Source of the DNA: Saccharothrix coeruleofusca
GTDB lineage: Bacteria; Actinomycetota; Actinomycetes; Mycobacteriales; Pseudonocardiaceae
DNA length: 35,287 nucleotides
NCBI RefSeq assembly: GCF_014648515.1
Contig: NZ_BMRG01000032.1
Location: 317-35,603 of the forward strand
Reading direction: 5' to 3'
Shown: positions 7,961 through 16,055 of the stretch, in pieces
Layout of the letters: every line of letters starts with the position of its first letter
Position numbering within the stretch: the first letter of the stretch is position 1
Translations under genes and position numbers: made by a program
Notes under the pieces: model-generated
The model's database searches: none
What the model was told of the DNA's origin: nothing
Seen by the model: the letters and a program-made list of their open reading frames with translations, nothing else

Positions 7961-7966
7961 ACCGTA
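7961..7966 (-). promoter_or_regulatory. -10 element of the GH6 gene
   Basis: On the minus strand GTTACGGTACCGA contains TACGGT as the -10. It matches GTTACAGTCCCGA of the GH9 and CBM2 promoters at 11 of 13 positions and has the same position relative to the CebR box. A weak -35 (TCGTCA) lies 18 bp upstream. Confidence 0.6.
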
Positions 7967-8185
7967 ACGCACGACACGTCACGTTGACGAGGGGTCTGAG
8001 CACGGATAGTGCGCATCAATTCGATACTGCGCGCACCATCAAGTCGACTACCAGTGCATTTCCACACCGAATAGAATGAAGAATGTGTCCGCTTGGCGGA
8101 TGATCAACGCACGGTAACGACGAATGGACGACGTCCGTTTCGTCCTTCGAGCCGCTTGCGCGGGCCGCTCCGGCGTGGAAGATGA

Positions 8186-8202
8186 CGCGCGTGTTACGCG
8201 CG
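8186..8202. promoter_or_regulatory. Inverted repeat upstream of the Atu4866-SDR operon
   Basis: CGCGCGT-GTT-ACGCGCG, 7-bp arms around a 3-bp centre, lies about 57 bp upstream of the first gene. It looks like an operator for a dimeric repressor, but no regulator is encoded beside it. Confidence 0.4.
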
Positions 8203-8258
8203 AAACCCGCTTGGGTGGGTGTGACACGTCCTCCCTCAACGCGCCCGCGTTGCCCACG

Positions 8259-8516
8259 ATGGAAACCATGGAGAACATCGACGTGGTCGGCATGTGGGTG
8301 ACCGCCGACGGCTACATCCGTCAGGAGCTGCTGCCCAACGGGCGGTACGACGAGGCGCGCGGCAGCCGGCGCAGCGCCTACACCGGCAGCTACACGGTGA
8401 CCGGGTCGCACCTGGACTACGTGGACGACACCGGGTTCACCGCGACCGGCGACATCCGGGACGGCGTGCTCTACCACGAGCACCTGGTGCTGTACCGAGA
8501 GGAGAAGAAGGCGTGA
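8259..8516 (+). CDS. Atu4866-family small protein
   Basis: A small soluble protein of 85 residues resembling the Agrobacterium Atu4866 family, a compact beta-barrel of unknown function often encoded next to short-chain dehydrogenases. Family blocks are GMWVTADGYIRQELLPNGRY, GSYTVTGSHLDYVDDTGF and DGVLYHEHLVLYRE. The start is uncertain: ATG 8259, ATG 8268 and GTG 8283 are all in frame and only the last has a GGAG at a good distance. It overlaps the dehydrogenase gene by four bases (GTGA), so they are translated as a unit. It may bind the substrate or product of the partner enzyme; that is inference. Confidence 0.8.
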   Translation: METMENIDVVGMWVTADGYIRQELLPNGRYDEARGSRRSAYTGSYTVTGSHLDYVDDTGFTATGDIRDGVLYHEHLVLYREEKKA

Positions 8517-9214
8517 AGAAGGTAGTGCTGATCACCGGGGCGTCGTCGGGCATCGGCGCCGCCACCGCCCGCGCGCTGGCCGGCGCGGGGCACCAGGTCG
8601 TGCTCGGGGCGCGGCGGGTGGACCGGCTGCGCGAACTGGCCGAGTCGATCGGCGGCGACCACCGGGCACTGGACGTGACCTCCCTGTCCGACTTCCAGTC
8701 CTTCGTGGACTACGCGGCCGAGCGGCACGGGCGGGTGGACGTGCTGGTGAACAACGCGGGCGTGATGCCGCTGTCCCGGTTGGATGAAGGCCGGGTCGAG
8801 GAGTGGAACCGGATGCTCGACGTCAACGTGCGCGGCGTGCTCAACGGCATCGCCGCCACGCTGCCGGGGATGAAGGAACGGCGCTCGGGGCACATCATCA
8901 ACGTCGCCTCCATCGGCGCGCACGAGGTGTCGCCCGTCGCGGCGGTGTACTGCGGCACGAAGTTCGCCGTGTGGGCGATCTCGGAAGGACTGCGGCAGGA
9001 GGCCACCGAGGGGGTGCGGGTGTCCACGATCTCCCCCGGTGTCACGGAGTCCGAGCTGGCGGACAGCATCACCAGCCCCGAGGCGCGCGAGGCGATGCGC
9101 GAGTACCGCAAGATCGCGATCCCCGCCTCGGCCGTGGCCTCGGCGATCGCGTTCGCGATCGACCAACCGTCCGAAGTGGACGTGAGCGAGATCGTGGTCC
9201 GGCCCGCGGCGTAA
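8513..9214 (+). CDS. SDR-family NAD(P)-dependent oxidoreductase
   Basis: A 233-residue classical short-chain dehydrogenase. It shows the dinucleotide-binding TGASSGIG at residues 8-15, NNAG in VLVNNAGVMP, and the catalytic Ser (VASIG) with YCGTK as the Tyr-x-x-x-Lys pair. The basic ARRVDR after strand 2 suggests NADP(H). The GTG at 8513 overlaps the stop of the upstream gene, and GAGAGGAGAAG ahead of it is the ribosome site. The sequence resembles the YdfG/serine-dehydrogenase-like SDRs that reduce or oxidise small hydroxy acids. The substrate cannot be told from the sequence. Confidence 0.9.
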   Translation: MKKVVLITGASSGIGAATARALAGAGHQVVLGARRVDRLRELAESIGGDHRALDVTSLSDFQSFVDYAAERHGRVDVLVNNAGVMPLSRLDEGRVEEWNRMLDVNVRGVLNGIAATLPGMKERRSGHIINVASIGAHEVSPVAAVYCGTKFAVWAISEGLRQEATEGVRVSTISPGVTESELADSITSPEAREAMREYRKIAIPASAVASAIAFAIDQPSEVDVSEIVVRPAA

Positions 9215-9254
9215 CGCCGGCAGCGGGGATCGGTTGGGCCTGCCGGACCGTGAC

Positions 9255-9299
9255 GGGCGCGGTGCCCCAGCCGCCGGTGCGCCGGGGCACCGCCCGCCC
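9255..9299. terminator. Bidirectional hairpin between SDR and SH3-like genes
   Basis: CGGTGCCCC (9260-9268) pairs with GGGGCACCG (9284-9292); GGGCG/CGCCC extend the stem after a small bulge. It lies between convergent genes. Confidence 0.65.
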
Positions 9300-9302
9300 T
9301 CG

Positions 9303-9689
9303 TCAGCAGCGCACGGCGGAGCCGTAGCCCTCAAGGTTCTCGTCCCACACCCAACCGGCGATGTCCTGGCCCACCACGCGCACCCACGTCCAGGTGTTGC
9401 CCGCGTCGTTGACCGTGTAGCAGTGGTAGTGCAGCCGCGTGCTGCTGTCGATGTAGCCGTCGATCGAGCAGTCCTTGTACGGCCCCTCCGAGCGGACCGG
9501 CACGCTGGACTTGGAGGGGTAGCCGTCGTTGAACGAGTCCTTGGCCGAGTGGTTGTGCGAACGGCAGGCGGCCGACGCGTCCGCCTCCTGCCCCGAGGTC
9601 GGACCGGCCAGGGCGACGGACGGCACCGAGGCGGCGAGCAGCACCGACAGCGCCACACCGCTCAATCCGGCCACAGCGTTCTTCCGCAT
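9303..9689 (-). CDS. Small secreted SH3-like protein
   Basis: A 128-residue exported protein. The signal peptide (1-28) ends VALA-GP. The mature part has four Cys (ACRSH, KDCSI, YHCYT and the C-terminal VRC), enough for two disulfides, and a bacterial SH3-like fold is suggested by WTWVRVVGQDIAGWVWDENL. Such domains bind cell-wall peptides or other ligands. ATG 9687-9689 has GGAGG/AGGAG eight bases upstream. It is a single gene between hairpins and has its own promoter region. The exact function is unknown. Confidence 0.75.
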   Translation of the reverse strand: MRKNAVAGLSGVALSVLLAASVPSVALAGPTSGQEADASAACRSHNHSAKDSFNDGYPSKSSVPVRSEGPYKDCSIDGYIDSSTRLHYHCYTVNDAGNTWTWVRVVGQDIAGWVWDENLEGYGSAVRC

Positions 9690-9891
9690 GAGCAACACTC
9701 CTCCGAGTCGATGGGTGAGTCGCGCGTCCACATGACCCCCATGCGGGCGCGAGGTGTCGACGGACGGGCTCGCGGCGGAAGCGCTGGTCCCAGTGCGCTC
9801 CACGCGGTCCGCTCCGTCACGCCCACGACGGTGCTCGGCCGCTCTGGGAAGAACCTGCGCGAATTCTGGAATCCGGCCGGTGCCCCAGGCT

Positions 9892-10689
9892 TCAGTGCCG
9901 CCCGGCGCCCTGGTCCGAGAGCACCCGCACGGCCTCGTCCACGGCGGACAGCCGGGCGCGGCGAACGGCCTGGGACAACGGCTTCAGCGCCTCGTCACGC
10001 GCTCGGGTCGCCGAGGCCGACACCGCGCCGCCGGGCGCGTCCGAAGCGGCCACCTCCAGGATCGCGGCGACCTCCGCGGCGCGCTGCAGCACCCGCAGCG
10101 CCCTCGGGGGCATCCCGTCGGGCCAGGCCAGCTTGGTGTGCTCCGCGGCCCGCTCGGCGATCTCGGCGCGCACGTTGGGCCGGTGCCGCGCCACGTCCAG
10201 GGTCACCAGCGCGGTGGCCGCCTCGCGCATCGCCGAGGCCAGGCCGTGCTCGGCCTCGCCGATCGGGATGTGCTCGCCCGGCGCGGCCGACGGCAGGTCG
10301 AACACCGTCCAGCGCAGCACGCCGTCGGCCACCAGGCGGGGCACCAGGCCCACGCCCACCTCCGGCAGGACGACGGCCTGGCCCGCGCGCAGAGCGCTGG
10401 CGCTCAGCGGGCCTCGGCCGCCCAGGCCGCGCACGTCGCCCGCCACCGGCAGGACGAGGCGGGCACCGCCTGCCTGCGCGCGGCGCAGGGCGGCCAGCAG
10501 CAGGGCCGGGCCCACCGGGGGCTCGTCGGGGCCGGGCAGGTCGAGCGCGGTGGCGGTGCCGTCGTCGTCGGCGACCACCTCGTGCAGCTCGGCCCACGCG
10601 CCCAGGGCGTCCAGGACGTCGTCGGCCGCGGCCGCTCCATGCAGCCACCCGGACGTCCAGACGACCAGCGTCGCACTCGCACAGGACAC
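9892..10689 (-). CDS. Conserved hypothetical protein, Ala-rich
   Basis: I do not recognise this 265-residue soluble protein. It is rich in Ala, Val and Leu, with no signal peptide, membrane segment or Cys cluster. The N-terminal half alternates strands and helices (ATLVVWTSGWLHG, GGARLVLPVAGDVRG). The C-terminal third is a run of amphipathic helices (AATALVTLDVARHRPNVRAE, RALRVLQRAAEVAAILE). The start is GTG 10687-10689; no ribosome site is visible. It follows the YcxB-like gene by 33 bp on the same strand and is the last gene of the hemH run. Codon use is normal, so the gene looks real. Confidence 0.7.
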   Translation of the reverse strand: MSCASATLVVWTSGWLHGAAAADDVLDALGAWAELHEVVADDDGTATALDLPGPDEPPVGPALLLAALRRAQAGGARLVLPVAGDVRGLGGRGPLSASALRAGQAVVLPEVGVGLVPRLVADGVLRWTVFDLPSAAPGEHIPIGEAEHGLASAMREAATALVTLDVARHRPNVRAEIAERAAEHTKLAWPDGMPPRALRVLQRAAEVAAILEVAASDAPGGAVSASATRARDEALKPLSQAVRRARLSAVDEAVRVLSDQGAGRH

Positions 10690-10722
10690 GCTGACCGAGG
10701 GTACGCGCGCCCGGTCCCCCGA

Positions 10723-11196
10723 TCAGCTAGCCGGGCCGACGTGTTGCTCCAGCAGGGCGCGGAACCGCTCGACCGCGGCCGGGTCCGCGAACGCCCGGTG
10801 CGGCACCGCGTACATCGCCGAGGACGCGGTGCGCAGCACGAACGTGCGCCCGGTCTCGGACCATCCGGGCAGCTCAGACCAAGCCAGCTCGCTGCGCGCG
10901 GTGTTGCCCACCGCCATCCGCAGCGAGTGCTGGTCCGCCGTGCCGGTGACCGCCTTCGCGGCCAGCGGGTGGTTGTGGAAGTTCACCGCCGTGCCGACGG
11001 GCACCAGTGCGACGATGATCACAGCCAGCGCGAGGCCGAACAGCCCCGCCGCGACCATGCCCAGCGCCAGGACCACGACGCCGACCGCCCCCAGGGCCAG
11101 GGCGAACCACGGCGCCCAGCGGTAGAGCGGCACCGCCGTGCGCAGCGCGGCCCGCCAGTCGGCGGGCCGCGGCGACCAGCTGAAGTCCACGCTCAC
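10723..11196 (-). CDS. YcxB-like small membrane protein
   Basis: A 157-residue protein with two adjacent membrane segments ([20 protein letters not shown] and [17 protein letters not shown], about residues 29-65) and a C-terminal cytosolic beta-rich domain of about 90 residues, the layout of YcxB-like proteins. The C-terminal part ([23 protein letters not shown]) has the family signature that reads like a lipid-binding PH-type fold. GTG 11194-11196 overlaps the hemH stop in a GTGA junction, so it is translated with ferrochelatase. Its function is unknown. Confidence 0.75.
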   Translation of the reverse strand: MSVDFSWSPRPADWRAALRTAVPLYRWAPWFALALGAVGVVVLALGMVAAGLFGLALAVIIVALVPVGTAVNFHNHPLAAKAVTGTADQHSLRMAVGNTARSELAWSELPGWSETGRTFVLRTASSAMYAVPHRAFADPAAVERFRALLEQHVGPAS

Positions 11197-12209
11197 CCGC
11201 GCCGCCTGGCGGGCTCGCAGCACAGCGTCGCGCAGAACGCCCCGTTGACGGTGCACCCGTAGGCCGGGAACTCGGACAGCCTGCGGGCGGGCACGCCGTC
11301 GGTGTGCTCGGCGACCAGCTCGGCGACCAGGCGCGCGAAGCGCGGGTCGTTGTTCGGGGTGGCCGCGCGGCCGAAGCCCATGCCCAGCTCGGCGGCCTTG
11401 TCGCGGGCCTCGGTGTCGAGGTCCCACACCACTTCCAGGTGGTCGCTGACGAAGCCGATCGGGCAGACCACCACCGCGGGCACGCCCCGCTCGTGCAGCG
11501 CCTCGATGTGGTCGACGACGTCCGGCTCCAGCCACGGGATCTGCGGCGGGCCGGAGCGGGACTGCCACACCACGTCGTACTCGGCGACGCCCAGCTCGCG
11601 GGCCACCAGCCGGGCGGCCTCCGCGACCTGGCGGGAGTAGAGGCGACCGCCGTCCTCCGGCGGGCCCGCGGCCTGGTCGGCGGACAGCGGCACCGAGTGG
11701 GCGGTGAAGACCAGGCGGTGCTCGCCGAGGTCCTTGGCGGCCTCGCGGACCGCGTCGGCGAAGGACTCGACGAACAGCGGGTGGTCGAAGAACTGCCGCA
11801 GCTTCACCAGTTCGGGGGCGTTCTCGCCGACCGCGGCGCGAGCGCGCAGGATGTCCTCGTCGTACTGGCGGCAGGCCGAGTAACCGCCGTAGGCGCTGGT
11901 CGGGAACACCAGGGCGCGCTTGACCCCGGCCCGCGCCATCTCGGCGAGGGTGTCCTCGACCATCGGGTGCCAGTTGCGGTTGCCGAAGTAGATCGGCAGG
12001 TCCACCAGCGGCTCGACCGCGGCGATGGCGTCGCGGTTGAGCCGGTTGATCGGCGAGACCCCGCCGAAGTGCTGGTAGTGCTGCTCCACCTCGTCCAGGC
12101 GTTCGGGTGGGACTCCCCGGCCCCGTGTCACGTTCTCCAGGAACGGGCGGACGTCTTCAGGTCCTTCCGGGCCGCCGAAGGACAACCAGAGCAGCGCGTC
12201 GTAACTCAC
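11193..12209 (-). CDS. hemH: Ferrochelatase (coproporphyrin type)
   Basis: A 338-residue ferrochelatase that inserts Fe2+ into coproporphyrin III in the heme route of actinobacteria (also called cpfC). Conserved blocks include [18 protein letters not shown] at the N-terminus, [11 protein letters not shown] with the active-site His, [17 protein letters not shown], and [16 protein letters not shown] with a second conserved His/Glu. The Cys in [10 protein letters not shown] and the C-terminal [13 protein letters not shown] supply the four ligands of the [2Fe-2S] cluster typical of actinobacterial enzymes. GTG 12207-12209 is preceded by AGGATGG. It heads a three-gene run with the YcxB-like and unknown proteins. 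In mycobacteria hemH directly follows inhA; here five genes or so intervene. Confidence 0.95.
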   Translation of the reverse strand: MSYDALLWLSFGGPEGPEDVRPFLENVTRGRGVPPERLDEVEQHYQHFGGVSPINRLNRDAIAAVEPLVDLPIYFGNRNWHPMVEDTLAEMARAGVKRALVFPTSAYGGYSACRQYDEDILRARAAVGENAPELVKLRQFFDHPLFVESFADAVREAAKDLGEHRLVFTAHSVPLSADQAAGPPEDGGRLYSRQVAEAARLVARELGVAEYDVVWQSRSGPPQIPWLEPDVVDHIEALHERGVPAVVVCPIGFVSDHLEVVWDLDTEARDKAAELGMGFGRAATPNNDPRFARLVAELVAEHTDGVPARRLSEFPAYGCTVNGAFCATLCCEPARRRG

Positions 12210-12231
12210 CCCGCCATCCTCGCCCCGCCGT

Positions 12232-12262
12232 GGTTGTGACGCACAACCGGGTCGCGTGACCC
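12232..12262. promoter_or_regulatory. Twin inverted repeats upstream of hemH
   Basis: GGTTGTG-ACG-CACAACC (12232-12248) is followed at once by GGGTC-GCGT-GACCC (12249-12262). They lie 23-53 bp upstream of the hemH start and 34 bp downstream of the lipoprotein stop. They may end the lipoprotein transcript, or be an operator for hemH. Confidence 0.45.
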
Positions 12263-12295
12263 GCCGCACCTCGCCGACTCCGCAGCGCGACCAGC

Positions 12296-12766
12296 CTAGG
12301 TCTGCGGCCACATGGCGTAGATCACGTCGTCCCCGTCCGAGCACACCACCTGCGGCAACGCGGGCTCGGGGACCTGGTTGCAGGTCATCGGCCCGATCGC
12401 CAGCGGCGGCAGTCCGGGGACCGGGTCGCGGCGCTGGGCGTAGTAGTCGACCAGGACGGCCGCCGCCTCGTCGCAGTCCAGGCGGCCGGACGGGGTCTCG
12501 ACCACGACGGCCAGCATCGGCTTGCCGAGCGCGCCCGCAAACGGCCGGTCGCAGTACCGCGCCGGGGCGCTCTCGTCGATGGTCGGCAGCTCCACCGGGA
12601 CCGGCTCGGGGGACTCGGACGTCGTGGTCCGCTCGGTCTCGGCGGTGGTCGCGGTCGCGGTGGTGCTTGCCGTGGTGGTCGCCGCTCCGGTGCCCGAGCC
12701 CGCCCCGGCCACCGTGGTGGAGCAGCCCGCGACCAGGGTGAGGAGCACGACGAGGAGGGTCTTCAC
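12296..12766 (-). CDS. Small Thr-rich lipoprotein
   Basis: A 156-residue lipoprotein. The signal peptide [15 protein letters not shown] ends in a lipobox with Cys15. A Gly/Ala/Thr-rich spacer of about 35 residues follows, likely a flexible and possibly O-mannosylated stalk, then a small domain (residues 65-156) with Cys at RYCDR, LDCDE, MTCNQ and VVCSD, enough for two disulfides. GTG 12764-12766 overlaps the stop of the mannosyltransferase gene (GTGA). Pairing of a Thr-rich surface protein with a GT87 enzyme fits protein O-mannosylation, but this is only context. The domain family is not recognised. Confidence 0.78.
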   Translation of the reverse strand: MKTLLVVLLTLVAGCSTTVAGAGSGTGAATTTASTTATATTAETERTTTSESPEPVPVELPTIDESAPARYCDRPFAGALGKPMLAVVVETPSGRLDCDEAAAVLVDYYAQRRDPVPGLPPLAIGPMTCNQVPEPALPQVVCSDGDDVIYAMWPQT

Positions 12767-13980
12767 ACCGGGGGTCGCACCCGATCGCCCTGTTGACGAG
12801 GTTCGCACGCTGCTTGGACGCGGGAACGGGTCTCGTGGTTTCGGGACGTCGGCGTGCGCCGGACCGCTCCGCCCAGCACAGCGGTGACCAGCACCAGGCC
12901 CGTCGTGAGCGCGCCGAGCACGTAGGCGTTGCCCACCAGCGCTTCCAGCGGTGTCCAGTCCAGTTCGCGGTTGTCGCCGCGGGGTACGGGAACCAGCGCG
13001 CAGACGCTGAACAGCGCCGCGGTCGCGAACAGCACCCGCCACGCGCCCCGGCGCGCCGCCAGACAGCACACCGGTACCACCCACACCCAGTGGTGGGTCC
13101 AGGAGATCGGACTCACCAGCAGCCCGCAGAACGCCGTCACCAGCAACGCCGCGGCGTGGTCGGCCCGCTCGTGCAGTGCGCGGACCAGGAACCCGGCCGC
13201 CACCACGCACACCGCGACCGCCAGGACCAGCACGACCCGCCCACCCGCCAGTCGGTGCACCAGCCCGTGCAGCGACTGGTTGCCCCACCACGCGTTGGAC
13301 AGCGCTTCGTTCGCCCCGAGCAACGCCGAACCCCAGTACCGCCGGGAATCGTCCGGCAGCAGGACGAACCCCGCGAGGCAGGCCGCCGCGAACGCGCCCA
13401 CCGCGCGCAGCGCGTCCGACCGCCGTCCGGTGACCAGCAGGTGCGGGACGAACACCAACGGGGTCAGCTTGACCGCCGCGGCCACCCCGATCAGCAGCCC
13501 GGACCAGCGGGACCCCCGCAGCGCCAGGACGTCCACCACGACCAGCGCCATGAGCAGGGCGTTGACCTGGCCCAGACCGACCGTCCGCCAGACCGGCTCC
13601 AGCGCCACCAGCAGGGGGACCAGCCACCACATCCCCGACCGCGGACCGGTGAGCCGGGCGACCACGCCCAGCGCGACCGCGGTGAGCACCCCGAACACCC
13701 CCCACACGAGCTGCGTCGGCAGCGCCGCCAGGGGCCAGAACAGCAGCGCCGCGAACGGCGGATAGGCGAACGGCAGGTCCGGCGACCAGTCAGGGGTCGC
13801 GGCCAAGTGCCCGTACAGGGATTCACCGCGCAGCACCGCCAGCGCGCCGGAGCGGTACACCGCGCTGTCGACACCCAGTGGTCGACCCGCTACCCAGCAG
13901 ACCACGGCGGCCACCGCCACGACGCACGCGAACACCTCCGCGGCACAGGGAAAACGGCCCGTCCACACCGAACTCGACAC
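12763..13980 (-). CDS. GT87-family membrane mannosyltransferase
   Basis: A 405-residue polytopic protein (about nine to ten hydrophobic segments) of the GT87/DUF2029 family, enzymes that use polyprenyl-phosphate mannose to build lipomannan, phosphatidylinositol mannosides or related glycans outside the membrane. Visible family features are [22 protein letters not shown] with the early acidic residue, [43 protein letters not shown] and [11 protein letters not shown]. The tail (380-405) is basic and cytosolic. The start is GTG 13978-13980, with TAGCGT seven bases upstream as a possible -10, so the mRNA may be leaderless. It overlaps the lipoprotein gene. The exact acceptor is unknown. Confidence 0.85.
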   Translation of the reverse strand: MSSSVWTGRFPCAAEVFACVVAVAAVVCWVAGRPLGVDSAVYRSGALAVLRGESLYGHLAATPDWSPDLPFAYPPFAALLFWPLAALPTQLVWGVFGVLTAVALGVVARLTGPRSGMWWLVPLLVALEPVWRTVGLGQVNALLMALVVVDVLALRGSRWSGLLIGVAAAVKLTPLVFVPHLLVTGRRSDALRAVGAFAAACLAGFVLLPDDSRRYWGSALLGANEALSNAWWGNQSLHGLVHRLAGGRVVLVLAVAVCVVAAGFLVRALHERADHAAALLVTAFCGLLVSPISWTHHWVWVVPVCCLAARRGAWRVLFATAALFSVCALVPVPRGDNRELDWTPLEALVGNAYVLGALTTGLVLVTAVLGGAVRRTPTSRNHETRSRVQAACEPRQQGDRVRPPV

Positions 13981-14050
13981 CCGGTCGACGCTAAGGACCG
14001 GGCGGCGCGGGAACGTCCCGCTCCGGTGGTGTTCCCGTCCCGCCCGCCGG

Positions 14051-14080
14051 TACGGGGTGGGCGCGACCGCTACCCCGGTA
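14051..14080 (-). terminator. Imperfect hairpin after the response regulator
   Basis: TAC-GGGGT (14051-14058) pairs with ACCCC-G-GTA (14072-14080) around one bulged base, directly beyond the response-regulator stop. It is a weak terminator candidate. Confidence 0.35.
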
Positions 14081-14740
14081 CTACTCCCCCGGCGCCACCA
14101 ACCCCGACTCGTAGGCCAGCACCACGGCCTGTGCCCGGTCCCGCAGTCCCAGCTTGGTCAGCACCCGGCTCACGTGGCTCTTGGCCGTCTGCTCCGCGAT
14201 GGTCAGCGCACCGGCGATCTCGGTGTTGGACAGGCCGCGGGCGATCAGCCGCAGCACCTCCCGCTCGCGCGGCGTCAGACCGCTCAGGCTCGCGGCGGCG
14301 GGCGGGTCCGGGGACCGCGCGGCGAACGCCGCGACCAGCCTGCGCGTGACCGACGGCGCGAACAGCGTGTGCCCCGCCGCCACCACGCGCACCGCGTTCA
14401 CCAGGTCGGCCAGCGGCGCGTCCTTGAGCATGAAGCCGCTCGCACCCGCGCGCAGCGCGCTGTAGACGTACTCGTCGAGGTCGAACGTCGTCAGCACCAG
14501 CACGCGGGGGGCCTCGCCGCTGCTGCCGAGAATGCGCCGGGTGGCTTCCAGCCCGTCCATGACGGGCATCCTGATGTCCATCAGCACCACGTCCGGCGCC
14601 AGACCGGCCGCCAGGGACAGCGCCTGGACCCCGGTGCCCGCCTCGCCGACGACCTCCAGGTCCGGTTGGGCGCTCAACGCGACGTGGAAGCTCTCCCGCA
14701 CCATCGCCTGGTCGTCGACGATCAGGACCCGCGTGCTCAC
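14081..14740 (-). CDS. NarL/LuxR-type response regulator
   Basis: A 219-residue two-component response regulator. The receiver domain (1-120) has the acidic pair in VLIVDDQAMVRES, the phospho-accepting Asp in DVVLMDIRMPVMDG, and the conserved Thr and Lys in VLTTFD and FMLKDAPL. The C-terminal LuxR helix-turn-helix (150-215) has LTPREREVLRLIARGLSNTE and TAKSHVSRVLTKLG. The GTG (14738-14740) overlaps the kinase stop as GTGA, so kinase and regulator are made in step. The target is unknown; the neighbouring GT87/lipoprotein genes are candidates by position only. Confidence 0.93.
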   Translation of the reverse strand: MSTRVLIVDDQAMVRESFHVALSAQPDLEVVGEAGTGVQALSLAAGLAPDVVLMDIRMPVMDGLEATRRILGSSGEAPRVLVLTTFDLDEYVYSALRAGASGFMLKDAPLADLVNAVRVVAAGHTLFAPSVTRRLVAAFAARSPDPPAAASLSGLTPREREVLRLIARGLSNTEIAGALTIAEQTAKSHVSRVLTKLGLRDRAQAVVLAYESGLVAPGE

Positions 14741-15975
14741 CCGTCCGCCCTCCCGCCCAACGGCAACTCGGCGATCACCGCGAACCCGCCGTCCGGCGTG
14801 GGGGCCGCGCGGAACTCGCCTCCGAGCACCCGCACCCGCTCGGCCATGCCCGCCAGCCCCTGGCGCGGCCGGTCTCCGCCGGCGTCCAGGGCGGGCCGCG
14901 CCGCCGCCGTGTTCGACACGGTGATCCGGAGCCTGCCCGCGTCCACCGCCAACCCGACCGAGACCGCGGCGCCGGGTGCGTGCCGGGCGCTGTTGCTCAG
15001 CGCCTCTCGCACGATCCGGTAGGCGGACGGGCCGATGCCCACGGGCAGCGGGTCCGGACCGCACCGGATGTCCAGCTCGATCGCCGTGCCCGCCGCGCCG
15101 AACCGCCGCACCAGCTCCTCGATCTCGCCCACCCCCGGCTGCGGGGCGGTCTCCGCCTCGCCGTCGGAGCGGAGCGCGCCCAGCATCCGCCGCATCTCGG
15201 TGAGCCCGTCCCTGGCGATGTCCTGCAGCAGTTGGAACTCGGCGCGCACCTCGGGTGCCAGGCCGGGCAGGCGGTAGGGCGCCGCGTCCGCCCGCAGCAC
15301 GAGCACCGACATGTGGTGGCTGACCACGTCGTGCAGCTCGCGGGCGATGCGGGTGCGCTCTTCCAGCGCCGCGGCCCTGCTCTGCTCCGCGACCCGCCGC
15401 AGGTCCGCTCGCCGTCGCGACCGCAGCGTGTTGCCCAGCACCATCACGCCCGCGCCCAGCAGTGCCGCCAGGACGTGCTCGCGCCAGTCCGGCAGGTGCG
15501 GCCACGCCGCCGCGGTCGTCAGCGCCCACGCCGCGACGACCACCGGCCCGTCGTAGCTCTCGGCCAGGGCGAAGAGGACGAAGCCGGTGCTGATGGTCAG
15601 CCCCATCACCCACGGCCAGCCCCACCACCGCTCCAGGTCGGCGTTGGCCGGGTAGGTGAACGGCGCGAGGAGCACCTGCAGCGCGATCAGCCGCCATGCC
15701 ACCAGCGGGTAGCGGACCGCCAGCACCACGGGCAGACCCGCGAGCAGGCTGGAGAGCACGATGCGCGGTTCGAGCTGGCTCACCCGGAACACCCGGAACG
15801 GCGCGTTCGCCAGGACCACGGCTGCCACCGCGGTCGGCGCCGCGACCACCCAGCGGAGACCGCGGAGGCCCGCCGGGCCGACGAGGGGGTCCGGCGGCGC
15901 TCCGCGCGCCACGACGAAGACCAGCGGCCTCACCACGGCCCGGACGAGCCGTGGCCACCACCCCACCTCGGCCAC
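14737..15975 (-). CDS. Membrane sensor histidine kinase (HisKA_3 type)
   Basis: A sensor kinase of about 412 residues. The N-terminal 190 residues have four to six membrane helices with little outside the membrane, so it probably senses a signal in or near the bilayer, as in the DesK/LiaS style. The phospho-acceptor His lies in ARELHDVVSHHMSVL. The ATPase domain shows the N-box YRIVREALSNSARHAPG and a G-box RQGLAGMAERVRVLGG. The start is unclear: GTG 15975 (VAEVGWWPR) or GTG 15966, which has GGGG at a better distance. It is coupled to the LuxR-type regulator gene and follows the inhA terminator. Confidence 0.9.
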   Translation of the reverse strand: MAEVGWWPRLVRAVVRPLVFVVARGAPPDPLVGPAGLRGLRWVVAAPTAVAAVVLANAPFRVFRVSQLEPRIVLSSLLAGLPVVLAVRYPLVAWRLIALQVLLAPFTYPANADLERWWGWPWVMGLTISTGFVLFALAESYDGPVVVAAWALTTAAAWPHLPDWREHVLAALLGAGVMVLGNTLRSRRRADLRRVAEQSRAAALEERTRIARELHDVVSHHMSVLVLRADAAPYRLPGLAPEVRAEFQLLQDIARDGLTEMRRMLGALRSDGEAETAPQPGVGEIEELVRRFGAAGTAIELDIRCGPDPLPVGIGPSAYRIVREALSNSARHAPGAAVSVGLAVDAGRLRITVSNTAAARPALDAGGDRPRQGLAGMAERVRVLGGEFRAAPTPDGGFAVIAELPLGGRADG

Positions 15976-16015
15976 CCCGTCACGGTAGCGGGTGCGCGCG
16001 GCGTTCGCGGTGTCC

Positions 16016-16049
16016 GTGTCGAGGGGACCGGGTTCGGCCCCCTCGACAC
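16016..16049 (-). terminator. Terminator of the fabG-fabI operon
   Basis: GTGTCGAGGGG (16016-16026) and CCCCTCGACAC (16039-16049) make an 11-bp perfect stem with a 12-base loop, 6 bp past the fabI stop. It separates the fatty-acid genes from the two-component pair. Confidence 0.8.
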
Positions 16050-16055
16050 CCGTCG

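Larger units (their letters stand above)
7850..8258. other. Divergent promoter region between GH6 and the Atu4866-SDR operon
   Basis: This 409-bp gene-free stretch holds the two CebR boxes and -10 element of the GH6 gene (7880-7966). It also has a possible plus-strand promoter (TTGACG at 7984-7989, GATAGT at 8005-8010, spacing short at 15) and a 17-bp inverted repeat at 8186-8202 close to the plus-strand operon. The part from 7980 to 8110 is noticeably richer in A/T than its surroundings. No convincing small gene was seen. Confidence 0.6.

Noticed and set aside
8016-8483. A 155-codon minus-strand open frame opposite the Atu4866 gene
   Set aside because: It is antisense to a protein with good family matches and to its promoter; its composition is that of a shadow frame.
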